Source: Chitinophaga filiformis (lineage in GTDB: Bacteria; Bacteroidota; Bacteroidia; Chitinophagales; Chitinophagaceae). From it: DNA of 64,000 bases. The notes under the pieces are model-generated. The model was given only the letters and a program-made list of their open reading frames with translations. It made no database searches and had not been told where the DNA came from. The position numbers and the translations under genes were made by a program. The stretch's first letter is position 1. Each line of letters starts with the position of its first letter. The DNA is taken from the NCBI RefSeq assembly GCF_023100805.1, contig NZ_CP095855.1, positions 3,513,001 to 3,577,000 of the forward strand, written 5' to 3'. This document shows positions 1 through 8,211 of the stretch, piece by piece.

Positions 1-1
1 C

Positions 2-511
2 GTTGCCGATCCGGTACGCAGGGAGATTCTTTCCCTCTTACGTTTGCAGCCATTAAATGTGAATCAGATAAATGAACATTTTGACGATATCAGCAGACAG
101 GCTGTGTCCAAGCATTTGCAGTTCCTGGAAGACAGCGGTTGGATAAAGATCTATCAGGCAGGAAGGGAACGATACGGATATCTCAATAAGACAGCTTTCT
201 ACGCCCTTAAGGAATGGTTGGATACCTATCTCCAATGGGGACAGCAGTCACTGGAAAATGATCATGGGGTATTCCTTGAACGGACTGCTTATGAGAAAGG
301 CGCTCCCCTGACTCTGCCTGTAATGTTGCAGGCGATGCTGAGTAAGGATAAGGAATTTGATGGCCTTTTCTATAATGCAGTACGTACCACAGGTATCTTC
401 TGTAAGCCATCCTGCTCTGCAAATCCACGACCTGATAACGTCACTTTTTATCTTACAAGGGAAGAAGCTATGAAGAATGGATATCGTGCCTGTAAGCGAT
501 GTAAGCCGTAG
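2..511 (+). CDS. ArsR-type HTH fused to Ada metal-binding domain (5' partial)
   Basis: The reading frame is open from base 2, so the gene begins before the window. The first visible residues (VADPVRREILSLL) are the start of an ArsR-type winged helix, followed by the recognition-helix region SRQAVSKHLQFLEDSGWI. The C-terminal ~60 residues are an Ada-type metal-binding domain: an FDGLFYNAVRTTGIFC stretch, then the CKPSC and CKRCKP cysteine pairs, which in E. coli Ada bind zinc and accept methyl groups from DNA phosphotriesters. Here that sensor sits on an ArsR scaffold rather than on AraC. With alkA and ogt downstream, I infer a methylation-responsive regulator of the alkylation response. The fusion is read directly; the regulatory role is inference. 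Confidence 0.85.
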   Translation, partial: VADPVRREILSLLRLQPLNVNQINEHFDDISRQAVSKHLQFLEDSGWIKIYQAGRERYGYLNKTAFYALKEWLDTYLQWGQQSLENDHGVFLERTAYEKGAPLTLPVMLQAMLSKDKEFDGLFYNAVRTTGIFCKPSCSANPRPDNVTFYLTREEAMKNGYRACKRCKP

Positions 512-629
512 AACCTGGGTGGTATCGTACAGGGGGAACAGTAGTTATGTTCTTCGGCGCTGTTTAACATTCATTATCCGCATTTGGTTACCTGCTGTGT
601 TTAACCAACTAATTTATTAATAACAATTC

Positions 630-1583
630 ATGAGTCAGCAGACAGTTGTCAATATACCAATTACTGATCACGATAATTTTTCTTTCGCAGAATGCCTTGT
701 TTTTCTGGGGCGCTCCGAAAAAGAGTGTCTGCATTACGTGGAGGGAGACGTGGTACAGAAAATGCTCGTATCAAATGGTCAGCCAATATTGGTGGAGATC
801 GGTGATGATGCAGTTGCAAAGTCTTTACGTGTGACGGTTAGGAGTACCGGCATTGATAGTGGGTCGGATAGTAAAAATGACCCCGATACTTTGAGGGAAC
901 CTGACAGTGTCGATGTGGAATATATCCGTCGGTATATTAGTCACTGGTTACACTTAAATGCAGATCTGCGGCCATTTTATGACTTTGCAAAGAAGGATAA
1001 GGTACTGGCCTCGCTGGTAAAACGTTATAAGGGATTAAGACTGATTGGCATCCCCGACCTGTTTGAGGCCTTGACATGGAGTATTACCGGACAACAGATC
1101 ACCCTGGGTTTTGCCTATACATTGCGTCAACGATTTATTCAGGCCTTCGGCCATCACGCTGTTATTGACGGAAAAGATCATTATGTATATCCTCATCCTT
1201 CCGTCATCGCTGCATTGGAACCAGCTAGCCTGATCAGTATGCAGTTTTCCCGCAGTAAGGCAGACTACATCATCCGACTGGCACAATCAATGGCAAGCGG
1301 ACTCCTCACAGCTGAACAGCTGGAGAATATGGATTATCAACAGGCGAGAGATCATCTGGTATCGTTTCGCGGTATTGGAAACTGGTCTGCTAATTATGTG
1401 CTAATGAAATACCATCGTCATCACCAGGCATTACCATTGGAAGATGCAGGTTTACATAACGCACTTAAATATCAGTTGGAACTGCCATCCAAACCCTCAC
1501 TGGCAGACGTAAAATCATATACGCAGCATTGGAAAGAACATGCAGCATATGCGACGTTTTATTTATGGAGATCGCTATATTAA
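630..1583 (+). CDS. alkA: AlkA-type DNA-3-methyladenine glycosylase
   Basis: This is an HhH-GPD base-excision glycosylase that should remove 3-methyladenine and related alkylated bases. The hairpin is at residues 246-252 (FRGIGNW) and the likely catalytic aspartate is D272 in the PLED motif about 20 residues later, the normal spacing. The core ALTWSITGQQITLGFAYTLR is typical of AlkA. At 317 residues it is somewhat longer than E. coli AlkA, with an N-terminal extension corresponding to the AlkA_N fold. It is co-oriented with the ArsR-Ada regulator upstream and the methyltransferase downstream. Substrate range cannot be read from sequence. Confidence 0.9.
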   Translation: MSQQTVVNIPITDHDNFSFAECLVFLGRSEKECLHYVEGDVVQKMLVSNGQPILVEIGDDAVAKSLRVTVRSTGIDSGSDSKNDPDTLREPDSVDVEYIRRYISHWLHLNADLRPFYDFAKKDKVLASLVKRYKGLRLIGIPDLFEALTWSITGQQITLGFAYTLRQRFIQAFGHHAVIDGKDHYVYPHPSVIAALEPASLISMQFSRSKADYIIRLAQSMASGLLTAEQLENMDYQQARDHLVSFRGIGNWSANYVLMKYHRHHQALPLEDAGLHNALKYQLELPSKPSLADVKSYTQHWKEHAAYATFYLWRSLY

Positions 1584-1965
1584 TTAATTAGTGAGCTTAC
1601 ATGAAAGAGCAGAATTGATAAGGCCGAACTTGTTTAGGAAGCGGTATGGTAAGATCGATATAATAAGCTATGTCAGGAAGACGGTGTAGTAGTAATGATA
1701 CAAGCCATGAAGGAAACTGTATAATAGCGAAACTGTGTAATAGCGGCGATGCAATATAGTCCGTACAAGAGAAAACAGTATAATAACAACGATGAATTGG
1801 AACTATGCAACAGAAACAGTAAGCAACTGCGACAGAACGGAAAACATGTAACAGCAATAGACTATGTAGTTAAAGCGAAATGACCATATGGCCTTATGAC
1901 CTAGCGGTCTGAAACAATATAAGGCAAACACAGAACTCAACATATAATCTATAATACTGAACAAT
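1584..1965. repeat. Intergenic region with degenerate short repeats
   Basis: No gene is credible here; the minus-strand open frame lacks family features. The sequence is made of drifting copies of a motif like GAAACTGTATAATAGC. Two adjacent 16-bp copies at 1713-1728 and 1729-1744 differ at one base, and weaker copies extend on both sides (roughly 1700-1860). Function unknown; replication slippage followed by drift would explain it. Confidence 0.55.
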
Positions 1966-2502
1966 ATGATAACCTCTCATATACCACCGATAATGCCATC
2001 AGATGCGGGAATAGAAATACCCTCGCATATACATACAATCACAACTCCGGTAGGACCACTTACTATTATTGGTGATGCGCAGGCTGTTAATACCTTGACT
2101 TTCAAGGAAGGGATCGCTATTACACATGATCCTTTGCCGGATACGATGTTGCAATGCATAGAAGAATTAGCAGCTTATTTCGGAGGAAGCCTGCAACAAT
2201 TCACTTTCCCCATTGCACAGCCCGGGACGGCGTTTCAACAAACAGTGTGGCAACAACTGACAATGATCCCGTATGGCCAGACCATATCGTACATGCAATT
2301 GGCAAAACGGATCAACAATCCTAAAAGTATCCGGGCGGTAGGTACTACCAATGGGAAGAACAGGATAGCGATCGTAGTGCCGTGTCACAGAGTAATAGGC
2401 AGTGATGGTTCACTAACTGGTTATGCAGGAGGGATCTGGCGGAAGAAATGGTTGCTGGAACATGAGATGAAGCAGAAGTTTGGGTCATTGGAATTATTCT
2501 GA
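1966..2502 (+). CDS. ogt: Methylated-DNA--protein-cysteine methyltransferase (Ogt type)
   Basis: This suicide enzyme transfers the methyl group of O6-methylguanine to its own cysteine. The active-site motif is VPCHRV, with acceptor C140. The preceding AVGTTNGKNRIAIV and the following GYAGGIWRKKWLLEHE are the standard DNA-binding and active-site segments. The length, 178 aa, is that of Ogt/MGMT without the Ada regulatory domain. That domain is instead carried by the ArsR fusion at the left edge, so the E. coli Ada activities appear split across two genes with alkA between them. Confidence 0.93.
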   Translation: MITSHIPPIMPSDAGIEIPSHIHTITTPVGPLTIIGDAQAVNTLTFKEGIAITHDPLPDTMLQCIEELAAYFGGSLQQFTFPIAQPGTAFQQTVWQQLTMIPYGQTISYMQLAKRINNPKSIRAVGTTNGKNRIAIVVPCHRVIGSDGSLTGYAGGIWRKKWLLEHEMKQKFGSLELF

Positions 2503-2545
2503 GATAAGGCAATAGTATTGTGAGAATAATCAGAAATAGGATATC

Positions 2546-2679
2546 AGGAAATGTTTACAAGGAATGCTTTACAGGAAATGCTTATAGGAAAGGTTTTAGA
2601 GGAAATGGTTTATAGGAAATGCTTTATAGGAAAGGTTTTAGAGGAAAAGTGTTAGAGGAAATGGTTACAGGAATTAAAC
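2546..2679. repeat. Degenerate 14-bp tandem repeat, about 10 copies
   Basis: Ten consecutive 11-14 bp units follow the pattern AGGAAATGGTTTAT or AGGAAAGGTTTTAG with substitutions. The period is not a multiple of three and no coding frame runs through it. It lies in the long gap after ogt and resembles, in style but not in sequence, the repeats at 1584-1965 and 9058-9331. No promoter or terminator was recognised inside. Confidence 0.75.
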
Positions 2680-3419
2680 AGAGAATGTTAGTAGTACCGG
2701 ATACAAAGTGAAAAAATATGCAGTACCTAAAATGGCAGAGAAAATAGAATATAAGAGAAATGGTCCATTGAAAAGATGCAGAATTGGAGGGAGATATAAG
2801 GAGTGCTAATAATAGCGTTGATGTGCAGTACTTGTAATGCTTATAATATCAATGATTTACTGCAGGAATATTGACAACGGGGTACGGAAATGAAATGTCA
2901 GCTGATGTGAACGTGAGCGCTACAATGCGATGATTAGTCTTATTAATATATAGTTTGCTATTAGGCGTAGCACCGGACAGCGGAGGTTTCAGATGGAGAT
3001 GCAGGGCCTTATCCCTTGGAGAGAGTTGGTACGATTGATAGGAGTTAAACAGCAATCCTATGCCTGCACGCTTGATAAGGCTAAATAGTAAGGACTCGGA
3101 AAGGGATACAGCCCGGAATCTCTCATCTGAAACCAAAGCCTGCTTCCAAACCGTCCGCATTTAACAGGCTCAAAAACAAAACTCAGAAAATCCCCACGCC
3201 AGAATAATTTCAATTCTGACACTTATCCGGCCCGGAAAATAATCCGTAAGCAAACAAAACCGCAAAGAAACAAATCAAAACATTACGAAACCGCAAACTA
3301 ATCAAGCCCCCGGATTTCCAATCTGATCTGGTCAAAAATTACAAAACTGAATCTGTTTTATGTCCCGAAATTATTCCAATTTTGAAGTCTCGTTCCCATA
3401 ATAGTTAAATCAACCTCAG
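2680..3419. other. Intergenic region, no supported gene
   Basis: About 740 bases without a convincing gene. A 103-codon minus-strand frame (2849-3160) has no recognisable domain and a composition unlike a real protein, so I do not call it. The last 250 bases are AT-rich and presumably contain the promoter of the decarboxylase gene, but no clear TTTG / TAnnTTTG pair was seen. Confidence 0.4.
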
Positions 3420-4826
3420 ATGAATCAGTTATTACGCCAGGATCTAAACCAAGTTGATGCCTTCCTTCAGGAAGTAAAAGACTACAGCGTAGCTTTCTTG
3501 TCAAAGATAGACGCACTGCCGGTAAAATCCGCCAGCGCGGAGTTTGAGCGTTTGGAACTACCACGAAAGGGAATGGGAGCAAGAAGCACCTTGTTACAAT
3601 TTAATGAGCGGTATGGACAACACCTCGCCGGCAACAGCGGCGCACGCAACTGGGGATTTGTAACAGGTGGTGCAACAGTACCGGCAATAGCCGGCGACTG
3701 GCTGACAGCAGTTTTCGATATGAATGCCGCGGATAAGGATACGGCGCCATTACAGATAGAAACGGAAACCATTGCAATGCTCCGGCAGCTGTTCGGGTTG
3801 CCGGAAGCATTTTCCGGATGCTTTGTAACAGGAGCCACGATGGCCAATTTCACGGGCCTTGCCATCGCAAGACAATGGCTCGGCAGACAATTGGGCGTAG
3901 ATGTGGCGCAGGAAGGAATGGCTGCTCTGGCAAACACCAGGATCATTTCCTGTATACCACATTCCAGTACGGTAAAGTCGCTGGCTATGTTAGGATTCGG
4001 CCGAAACGCGATGCTGAAGTTATCCAGTCTGCCGGATAGAGAATCAATTGACATTGCAGTACTGGAAGACTATCTGAAGAAACATCAGGGAGAACCACTG
4101 ATCGTCGTGGCCAGCGCCGGCACTGTCAATACCGTCGACTTCGATGACCTCGCCGCCATCGCCAGGCTAAAAAAAGAATATGGCTTCTGGTTACATATAG
4201 ATGCTGCATTCGGCGCCTTCGCCGCCTGTGTGCCGGAATACAGGCATCTGCTGAATGGCTGGGACGCGGCAGACAGTATCACTATCGACGCACATAAATG
4301 GTTGAATGTTCCTTATGATGCCGCTATGATCTTCACCCGTCATACACAGCTGCAACTCGATACATTTAAGAATGCAGGCGCCGCTTACCTGGGAGATCCG
4401 GCAAAAGACTTTAAATATAGCAACTACACACCTGAGAACTCACGACGACTGCGGGCATTACCCGCCTGGTATTCGCTCATGGCCTATGGCGCAGAAGGAT
4501 ATGCTGATATCGTGAATAATAATATAGAGCTGGCACGTCAGCTTGGAGAACTGATACGGGAGAACGACGCATTCCATTTACTGGCGCCGGTCAGATTATG
4601 TGTTGTCTGTTTCACACTGAATGTAGCTGATGAAGAGAAGCAGGCAGCGACCGATGTTTTGATAAAGGCACTGGACGATAGCGGAAAAGTAATGATGACT
4701 CCTACCGTTTACCAGGGAGTGCCAGCCATCCGCGCAGCGTTTGTGAACTGGCGTACAACGGAGAATGACCTCGCTCTTGTGTGGAAGGAAATGAAACAAC
4801 AAACGGCAGCGCTGACAGTAAAATAG
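3420..4826 (+). CDS. PLP-dependent amino-acid decarboxylase (group II)
   Basis: A fold-type I pyridoxal-phosphate decarboxylase of the aromatic-L-amino-acid / glutamate / diaminobutyrate family. The Schiff-base lysine is K293 in ITIDAHKWLNVP. Upstream motifs fit cofactor binding: GCFVTGATMANFTGL for phosphate contacts, and HIDAAFGAF with the aspartate facing the pyridine nitrogen. At 468 aa it is full length for the family. It is followed after 40 bp by an EamA exporter on the same strand. The substrate (aromatic amino acid, glutamate or another) cannot be fixed from sequence alone. Confidence 0.88.
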   Translation: MNQLLRQDLNQVDAFLQEVKDYSVAFLSKIDALPVKSASAEFERLELPRKGMGARSTLLQFNERYGQHLAGNSGARNWGFVTGGATVPAIAGDWLTAVFDMNAADKDTAPLQIETETIAMLRQLFGLPEAFSGCFVTGATMANFTGLAIARQWLGRQLGVDVAQEGMAALANTRIISCIPHSSTVKSLAMLGFGRNAMLKLSSLPDRESIDIAVLEDYLKKHQGEPLIVVASAGTVNTVDFDDLAAIARLKKEYGFWLHIDAAFGAFAACVPEYRHLLNGWDAADSITIDAHKWLNVPYDAAMIFTRHTQLQLDTFKNAGAAYLGDPAKDFKYSNYTPENSRRLRALPAWYSLMAYGAEGYADIVNNNIELARQLGELIRENDAFHLLAPVRLCVVCFTLNVADEEKQAATDVLIKALDDSGKVMMTPTVYQGVPAIRAAFVNWRTTENDLALVWKEMKQQTAALTVK

Positions 4827-4866
4827 CTTCATCATTATCGCTCACAACCAATAACAACTTCGGAGT

Positions 4867-5784
4867 ATGAAAAAATCAAACACGAATGCCTATATGGCAT
4901 TGGTGGTAGTCAGTATTTTCTGGGGTACCACTTACCTGGCCTCCAGGATCGGTGTTCGCCATACGCATGGTCTTATGCTGGCGGGCATCAGGCAGACGAT
5001 CGCCGGTATGCTTTTAACAAGTTTCTTTTTACTGAAGGGATATAAATTTCCGGAGAAGGTGGTGTTATCGCGACTCTTCGTGATCGGTGTGATGATGCTC
5101 TGCCTGAGTAACGGACTGATCACATGGGCCATGCAATATATACCCAGCGGACTTTGTGCGATCATCGTGGCAACGGTGCCGATCTGGATCACCATATTCA
5201 GTTACTTCCTGGTACAGCGTACGAAGTTCACTATCCTGCTGGTAGCGGGAATGCTGATCGGTTTGTTGGGAGTGGGAGGTATCTTCTATGATTATCTGGC
5301 AAGCCTGACGAACCCGGAATTCCGCCTCGGGATCTTCCTGACACTGATAGCATGCATCAGCTGGGCGATAGGATCGGTGCTGACCGCCCGCTGGGCGCTG
5401 AAGATCAATTTTCTTTATGGCGCAGGGTTCCAGATGTTGTTCAGTGGTATCGTAATGACGATTGTGGCAACAATGATGGGGCAGTCGTTCCCGTTAGATG
5501 GATTCAATATTGAATTATGGGGCAGTTTGCTCTACCTGATCTTTATCGGATCGATATTGGGATATTCATCTTATGTGTTCGTGTTGAACAACCTGCCACC
5601 TTCCCTGGCATCTGTATACGCTTATATCAATCCAATAGTAGCTGTATTGCTGGGGTGGCTGATCCTTCATGAACACCTGAACTGGACAACAGGTATTTCC
5701 TGTCTGGTGACACTGGGAGGAGTATATATGGTAAACAGAGCTGTTAATAAAAACAAACAACAATATGGCACCACTACAAAGTAA
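4867..5784 (+). CDS. EamA/DMT-family transporter
   Basis: A 305-aa inner-membrane protein with about ten hydrophobic segments arranged as two EamA repeats. The first starts with VVVSIFWGTTYLASRIGVRH and the second with LTLIACISWAIGSVLTARW; the paired W-G/S motif in helix 1 of each half is typical. Members export metabolites such as amino acids or amines. It lies between the decarboxylase and a GNAT gene and its stop codon overlaps the next start by 20 bp, which suggests cotranscription. Export of the decarboxylase product is a reasonable inference but untested. Confidence 0.88.
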   Translation: MKKSNTNAYMALVVVSIFWGTTYLASRIGVRHTHGLMLAGIRQTIAGMLLTSFFLLKGYKFPEKVVLSRLFVIGVMMLCLSNGLITWAMQYIPSGLCAIIVATVPIWITIFSYFLVQRTKFTILLVAGMLIGLLGVGGIFYDYLASLTNPEFRLGIFLTLIACISWAIGSVLTARWALKINFLYGAGFQMLFSGIVMTIVATMMGQSFPLDGFNIELWGSLLYLIFIGSILGYSSYVFVLNNLPPSLASVYAYINPIVAVLLGWLILHEHLNWTTGISCLVTLGGVYMVNRAVNKNKQQYGTTTK

Positions 5785-6700
5785 TGAAGTAAAACTGGTT
5801 GACTATATGCCGGCCTATCAGCCGCATTTCGAGCGACTGAACAAGTGGTGGATAGAGAAGTATTTCACGGTAGAACCGGTAGATGAAGATGTGCTTGGCA
5901 AGCCCGACCAGCATATCATTGCGAAGGGAGGAGATATCATTTTTGCGATGGTGGGTGAAACAATTGCGGGCACTGTAGCGTTAAAATCTATAGACACAGA
6001 AACGGCAGAAATGACCAAGATGGCTGTTGATGAAGCTTATCAGGGGCACCGGATAGGCTGGAAGCTGGCAGAGGGTATCCTGGAATTAGCCAGAAGGAAA
6101 GGATTGAAGAAAGTTGTCTTGTACTCTAACACTAAACTGGTACCGGCACTGAATATGTATCAGAAACTGGGATTCCGGGAAATACCGGTAGAAGAAGGGC
6201 GCTACGAGCGCAGCACCATTAAAATGGAGATAGTGTTTGGTGAAGAAAACAGGCATTATGCGATCGCCAACGGCTTAATAAACGCAATAAATACGGCAGT
6301 CCCGCTTTTACGACAAATCCCTGAAACCGTAGCAGCAGAGCGGATTAGCAGAGGTAAGTGGAGTCCGAAAGAAATAATCGGACATCTTATTGATTCAGCA
6401 ATTAATAATAATGTTCGTTTTATACGATCCCAACAGATATCTTTGTTGGAGATTCCTGGATATGCGCAGGATTTTTGGGTAAAGGGACAAGCCTGGCAGT
6501 TCAGCAGCTGGCAGGAACTGATTGATTTATGGGCGGGGATGAACAAGCATCTGGCGTTAACTATACGCGCCATACCCGCGAAGGCACTGCAACATCTGAT
6601 AAAAATTAATGAGAACGAACCTGTCACACTGGAATATGTGGTGACGGATTATTTAGAGCATTTAAAACACCATCTGACTCAGGTGAAAATAATATTATAA
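5765..6700 (+). CDS. GNAT acetyltransferase fused to DinB-like domain
   Basis: Two domains are visible. Residues 1-155 are a GNAT acetyltransferase: MTKMAVDEAYQGHRIGWKLAEG gives the beta4 strand and acetyl-CoA loop (Q/RxxGxG type, here QGHRIG), and VLYSNTKLVPALNMYQKLGFRE is the usual C-terminal half. Residues ~165-311 resemble a DinB_2 four-helix bundle, with the WSPKEIIGHLIDSAINNNVRF and YLEHLKHHLTQV helices whose histidines often bind metal. The start overlaps the upstream transporter by 20 bp. Fusions of these two domains are uncommon; the combined role is unknown. Confidence 0.8.
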   Translation: MAPLQSNEVKLVDYMPAYQPHFERLNKWWIEKYFTVEPVDEDVLGKPDQHIIAKGGDIIFAMVGETIAGTVALKSIDTETAEMTKMAVDEAYQGHRIGWKLAEGILELARRKGLKKVVLYSNTKLVPALNMYQKLGFREIPVEEGRYERSTIKMEIVFGEENRHYAIANGLINAINTAVPLLRQIPETVAAERISRGKWSPKEIIGHLIDSAINNNVRFIRSQQISLLEIPGYAQDFWVKGQAWQFSSWQELIDLWAGMNKHLALTIRAIPAKALQHLIKINENEPVTLEYVVTDYLEHLKHHLTQVKIIL

Positions 6701-6762
6701 AGATACGATTTAGATTTAGGTATGATGTTCAAAAGGTATTTACCGCCGACATCTGGTTGACA

Positions 6763-6794
6763 CCGTCTCGTTTCCAACGAGGCGGTTTTTTTTT
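6763..6794 (+). terminator. Rho-independent terminator
   Basis: A 10-bp stem (CCGTCTCGTT / AACGAGGCGG, one G-T pair) with a 3-base loop is followed by nine Ts. It ends the decarboxylase-EamA-GNAT transcription unit. The NUDIX start codon lies only 15 bases past the T-run, so its promoter must overlap this terminator. Confidence 0.85.
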
Positions 6795-6808
6795 GCTTTC
6801 TTTGCGAT

Positions 6809-7366
6809 ATGGATACACAAACAAATCCCTGGACGATCTTATCCAGTGAAAGAAAATATGATAACCCATGGATAATGGTAACGGAACACCAGGTGTTGAA
6901 CCCTTCGGGTGGCAGGGGCATTTATGGCATTGTACATTTTAAAAATGCCGCTATTGGTGTGGTAGCCCTGGATGAAGAACAGCATATTTACCTGGTAGGG
7001 CAATACCGCTTTGCTCTGGAACAGTTCTCCTGGGAGATCCCCGAAGGGGGAGGGCCACTGGGAGGAGACCCGCTGGAAAGCGCCAAAAGGGAATTGCTGG
7101 AGGAAACCGGCCTGGTGGCCACAGACTGGACACCTATTGTGAAAATGCACCTGTCCAATTCTGTTTGTGACGAGGCGGGAGTGGTGTACCTGGCCCGCGG
7201 ACTGGAACAGCGGGAGGCGGAACCGGAAGAAACGGAGCAGTTGTACGTGAAAAGGGTCCCCTTTGAGACGGCCTACCAGATGGTCAAAAACTATGAGATA
7301 ACTGATTCTCTGTCAATTGCCGCCATTCAGAAGATAAAGCTGATGATGCTGGAAGGAGAGATATGA
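6809..7366 (+). CDS. NUDIX hydrolase, ADP-ribose pyrophosphatase type
   Basis: The Nudix box is present (GGDPLESAKRELLEETGL): the REL-LEE-TG core supplies the metal-binding glutamates. The position usually held by Glu in the G-x5-E part reads G here (PLGGD rather than PxGE). The overall pattern, WEIPEGGGP plus a downstream EAGVVYLARGL, fits ADP-sugar pyrophosphatases that recycle ADP-ribose. At 185 aa it is of normal length. The stop overlaps the next gene (ATGA), indicating translational coupling with the rRNA/tRNA methyltransferase. Confidence 0.87.
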   Translation: MDTQTNPWTILSSERKYDNPWIMVTEHQVLNPSGGRGIYGIVHFKNAAIGVVALDEEQHIYLVGQYRFALEQFSWEIPEGGGPLGGDPLESAKRELLEETGLVATDWTPIVKMHLSNSVCDEAGVVYLARGLEQREAEPEETEQLYVKRVPFETAYQMVKNYEITDSLSIAAIQKIKLMMLEGEI

Positions 7367-8196
7367 ATTCCCCAATTGGCATTAAATTCCGTTCTTTGCA
7401 GATAATGGAACAAAGAAGATTTAAAAAGCCTGGTGGATTTCGCCAGCATGCCCCCAGGCCCAAGGCATCGTCAATGGTGATTGGCAGGCAGCCGGTTGTG
7501 GAAGCGATCAACGCGGGAAAGGCAATTGAGCGTATTTATATGTTGCGTGGCGCAACGGGGGATATCATCCCCCAGATCAAAAAGTTGGCCGATCAGTATA
7601 ACATCCCGGTGAACCTGGTTCCGGTGGAGAAACTGAATGGACTGACGTCATTTAATCACCAGGGTGTCATTGCCATTACAGGCCAGATCAACTATCTTGA
7701 CCTGCAGGATGTGATATCTCATGTGACTGAACAGGGAGAGACGCCTTTGTTCCTTATACTGGACGGGATCACGGATGTCCGCAATATAGGCGCCATTGCC
7801 CGTAGTGCCGTTTGCTGCGGCGCCCAGGCTATCATTATTCCCGACCGGGGGATAGCTGCCCTGAACGAGGAGGCCATCAAGTCCTCTGCCGGCGCGCTGG
7901 AAACGATCTCTGTATGCCGGGTAAACAGCCTGCTGAAGGCGATCGATACCCTTCACCTGAACGGTATTAAGGTCATTGCCAGCGAAATGGAGGCAGAAAC
8001 CAAGCTCTATGACTGCCAGCTGCAGGAACCGGTAGCGGTGATCATGGGATCGGAAGACAAGGGCGTATATCCCGCCCTGCTGAAAGCGTCAGATACCCTG
8101 TTTCACATTCCTATGGCCGGAAACTTTGAATCCTTCAATGTATCTGTTGCAGCAGGCATCATCCTGTATGAAGCCATGAAGCAAAGAGGCGCATAA
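7363..8196 (+). CDS. rlmB: SPOUT-type RNA 2'-O-methyltransferase (TrmH/RlmB family)
   Basis: The N-terminal substrate-binding domain begins at GRQPVVEAINAG. The C-terminal SPOUT knot carries the three family motifs: DGITDVRNIGAIARSA, VIMGSEDKGVYP and IPMAGNFESFNVSVAAGIILYE. RlmB methylates G2251 of 23S rRNA. The start given overlaps the NUDIX stop and has a GGAGAG sequence in front; an ATG at 7405 (MEQRRFKK) is an alternative that would drop 14 non-conserved residues. RlmB rather than TrmH is favoured by the N-terminal domain, but substrate is inferred. Confidence 0.85.
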   Translation: MNSPIGIKFRSLQIMEQRRFKKPGGFRQHAPRPKASSMVIGRQPVVEAINAGKAIERIYMLRGATGDIIPQIKKLADQYNIPVNLVPVEKLNGLTSFNHQGVIAITGQINYLDLQDVISHVTEQGETPLFLILDGITDVRNIGAIARSAVCCGAQAIIIPDRGIAALNEEAIKSSAGALETISVCRVNSLLKAIDTLHLNGIKVIASEMEAETKLYDCQLQEPVAVIMGSEDKGVYPALLKASDTLFHIPMAGNFESFNVSVAAGIILYEAMKQRGA

Positions 8197-8211
8197 AAAA
8201 ATCACCAGTAA

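Noticed and set aside
1597..1857. 86-codon minus-strand frame between alkA and ogt
   Set aside because: Lies wholly inside the degenerate repeat region; translation is cysteine- and tyrosine-rich low-quality sequence.
2849..3160. 103-codon minus-strand frame in the gap after ogt
   Set aside because: No domain, no start context, composition unlike a protein; most likely chance.
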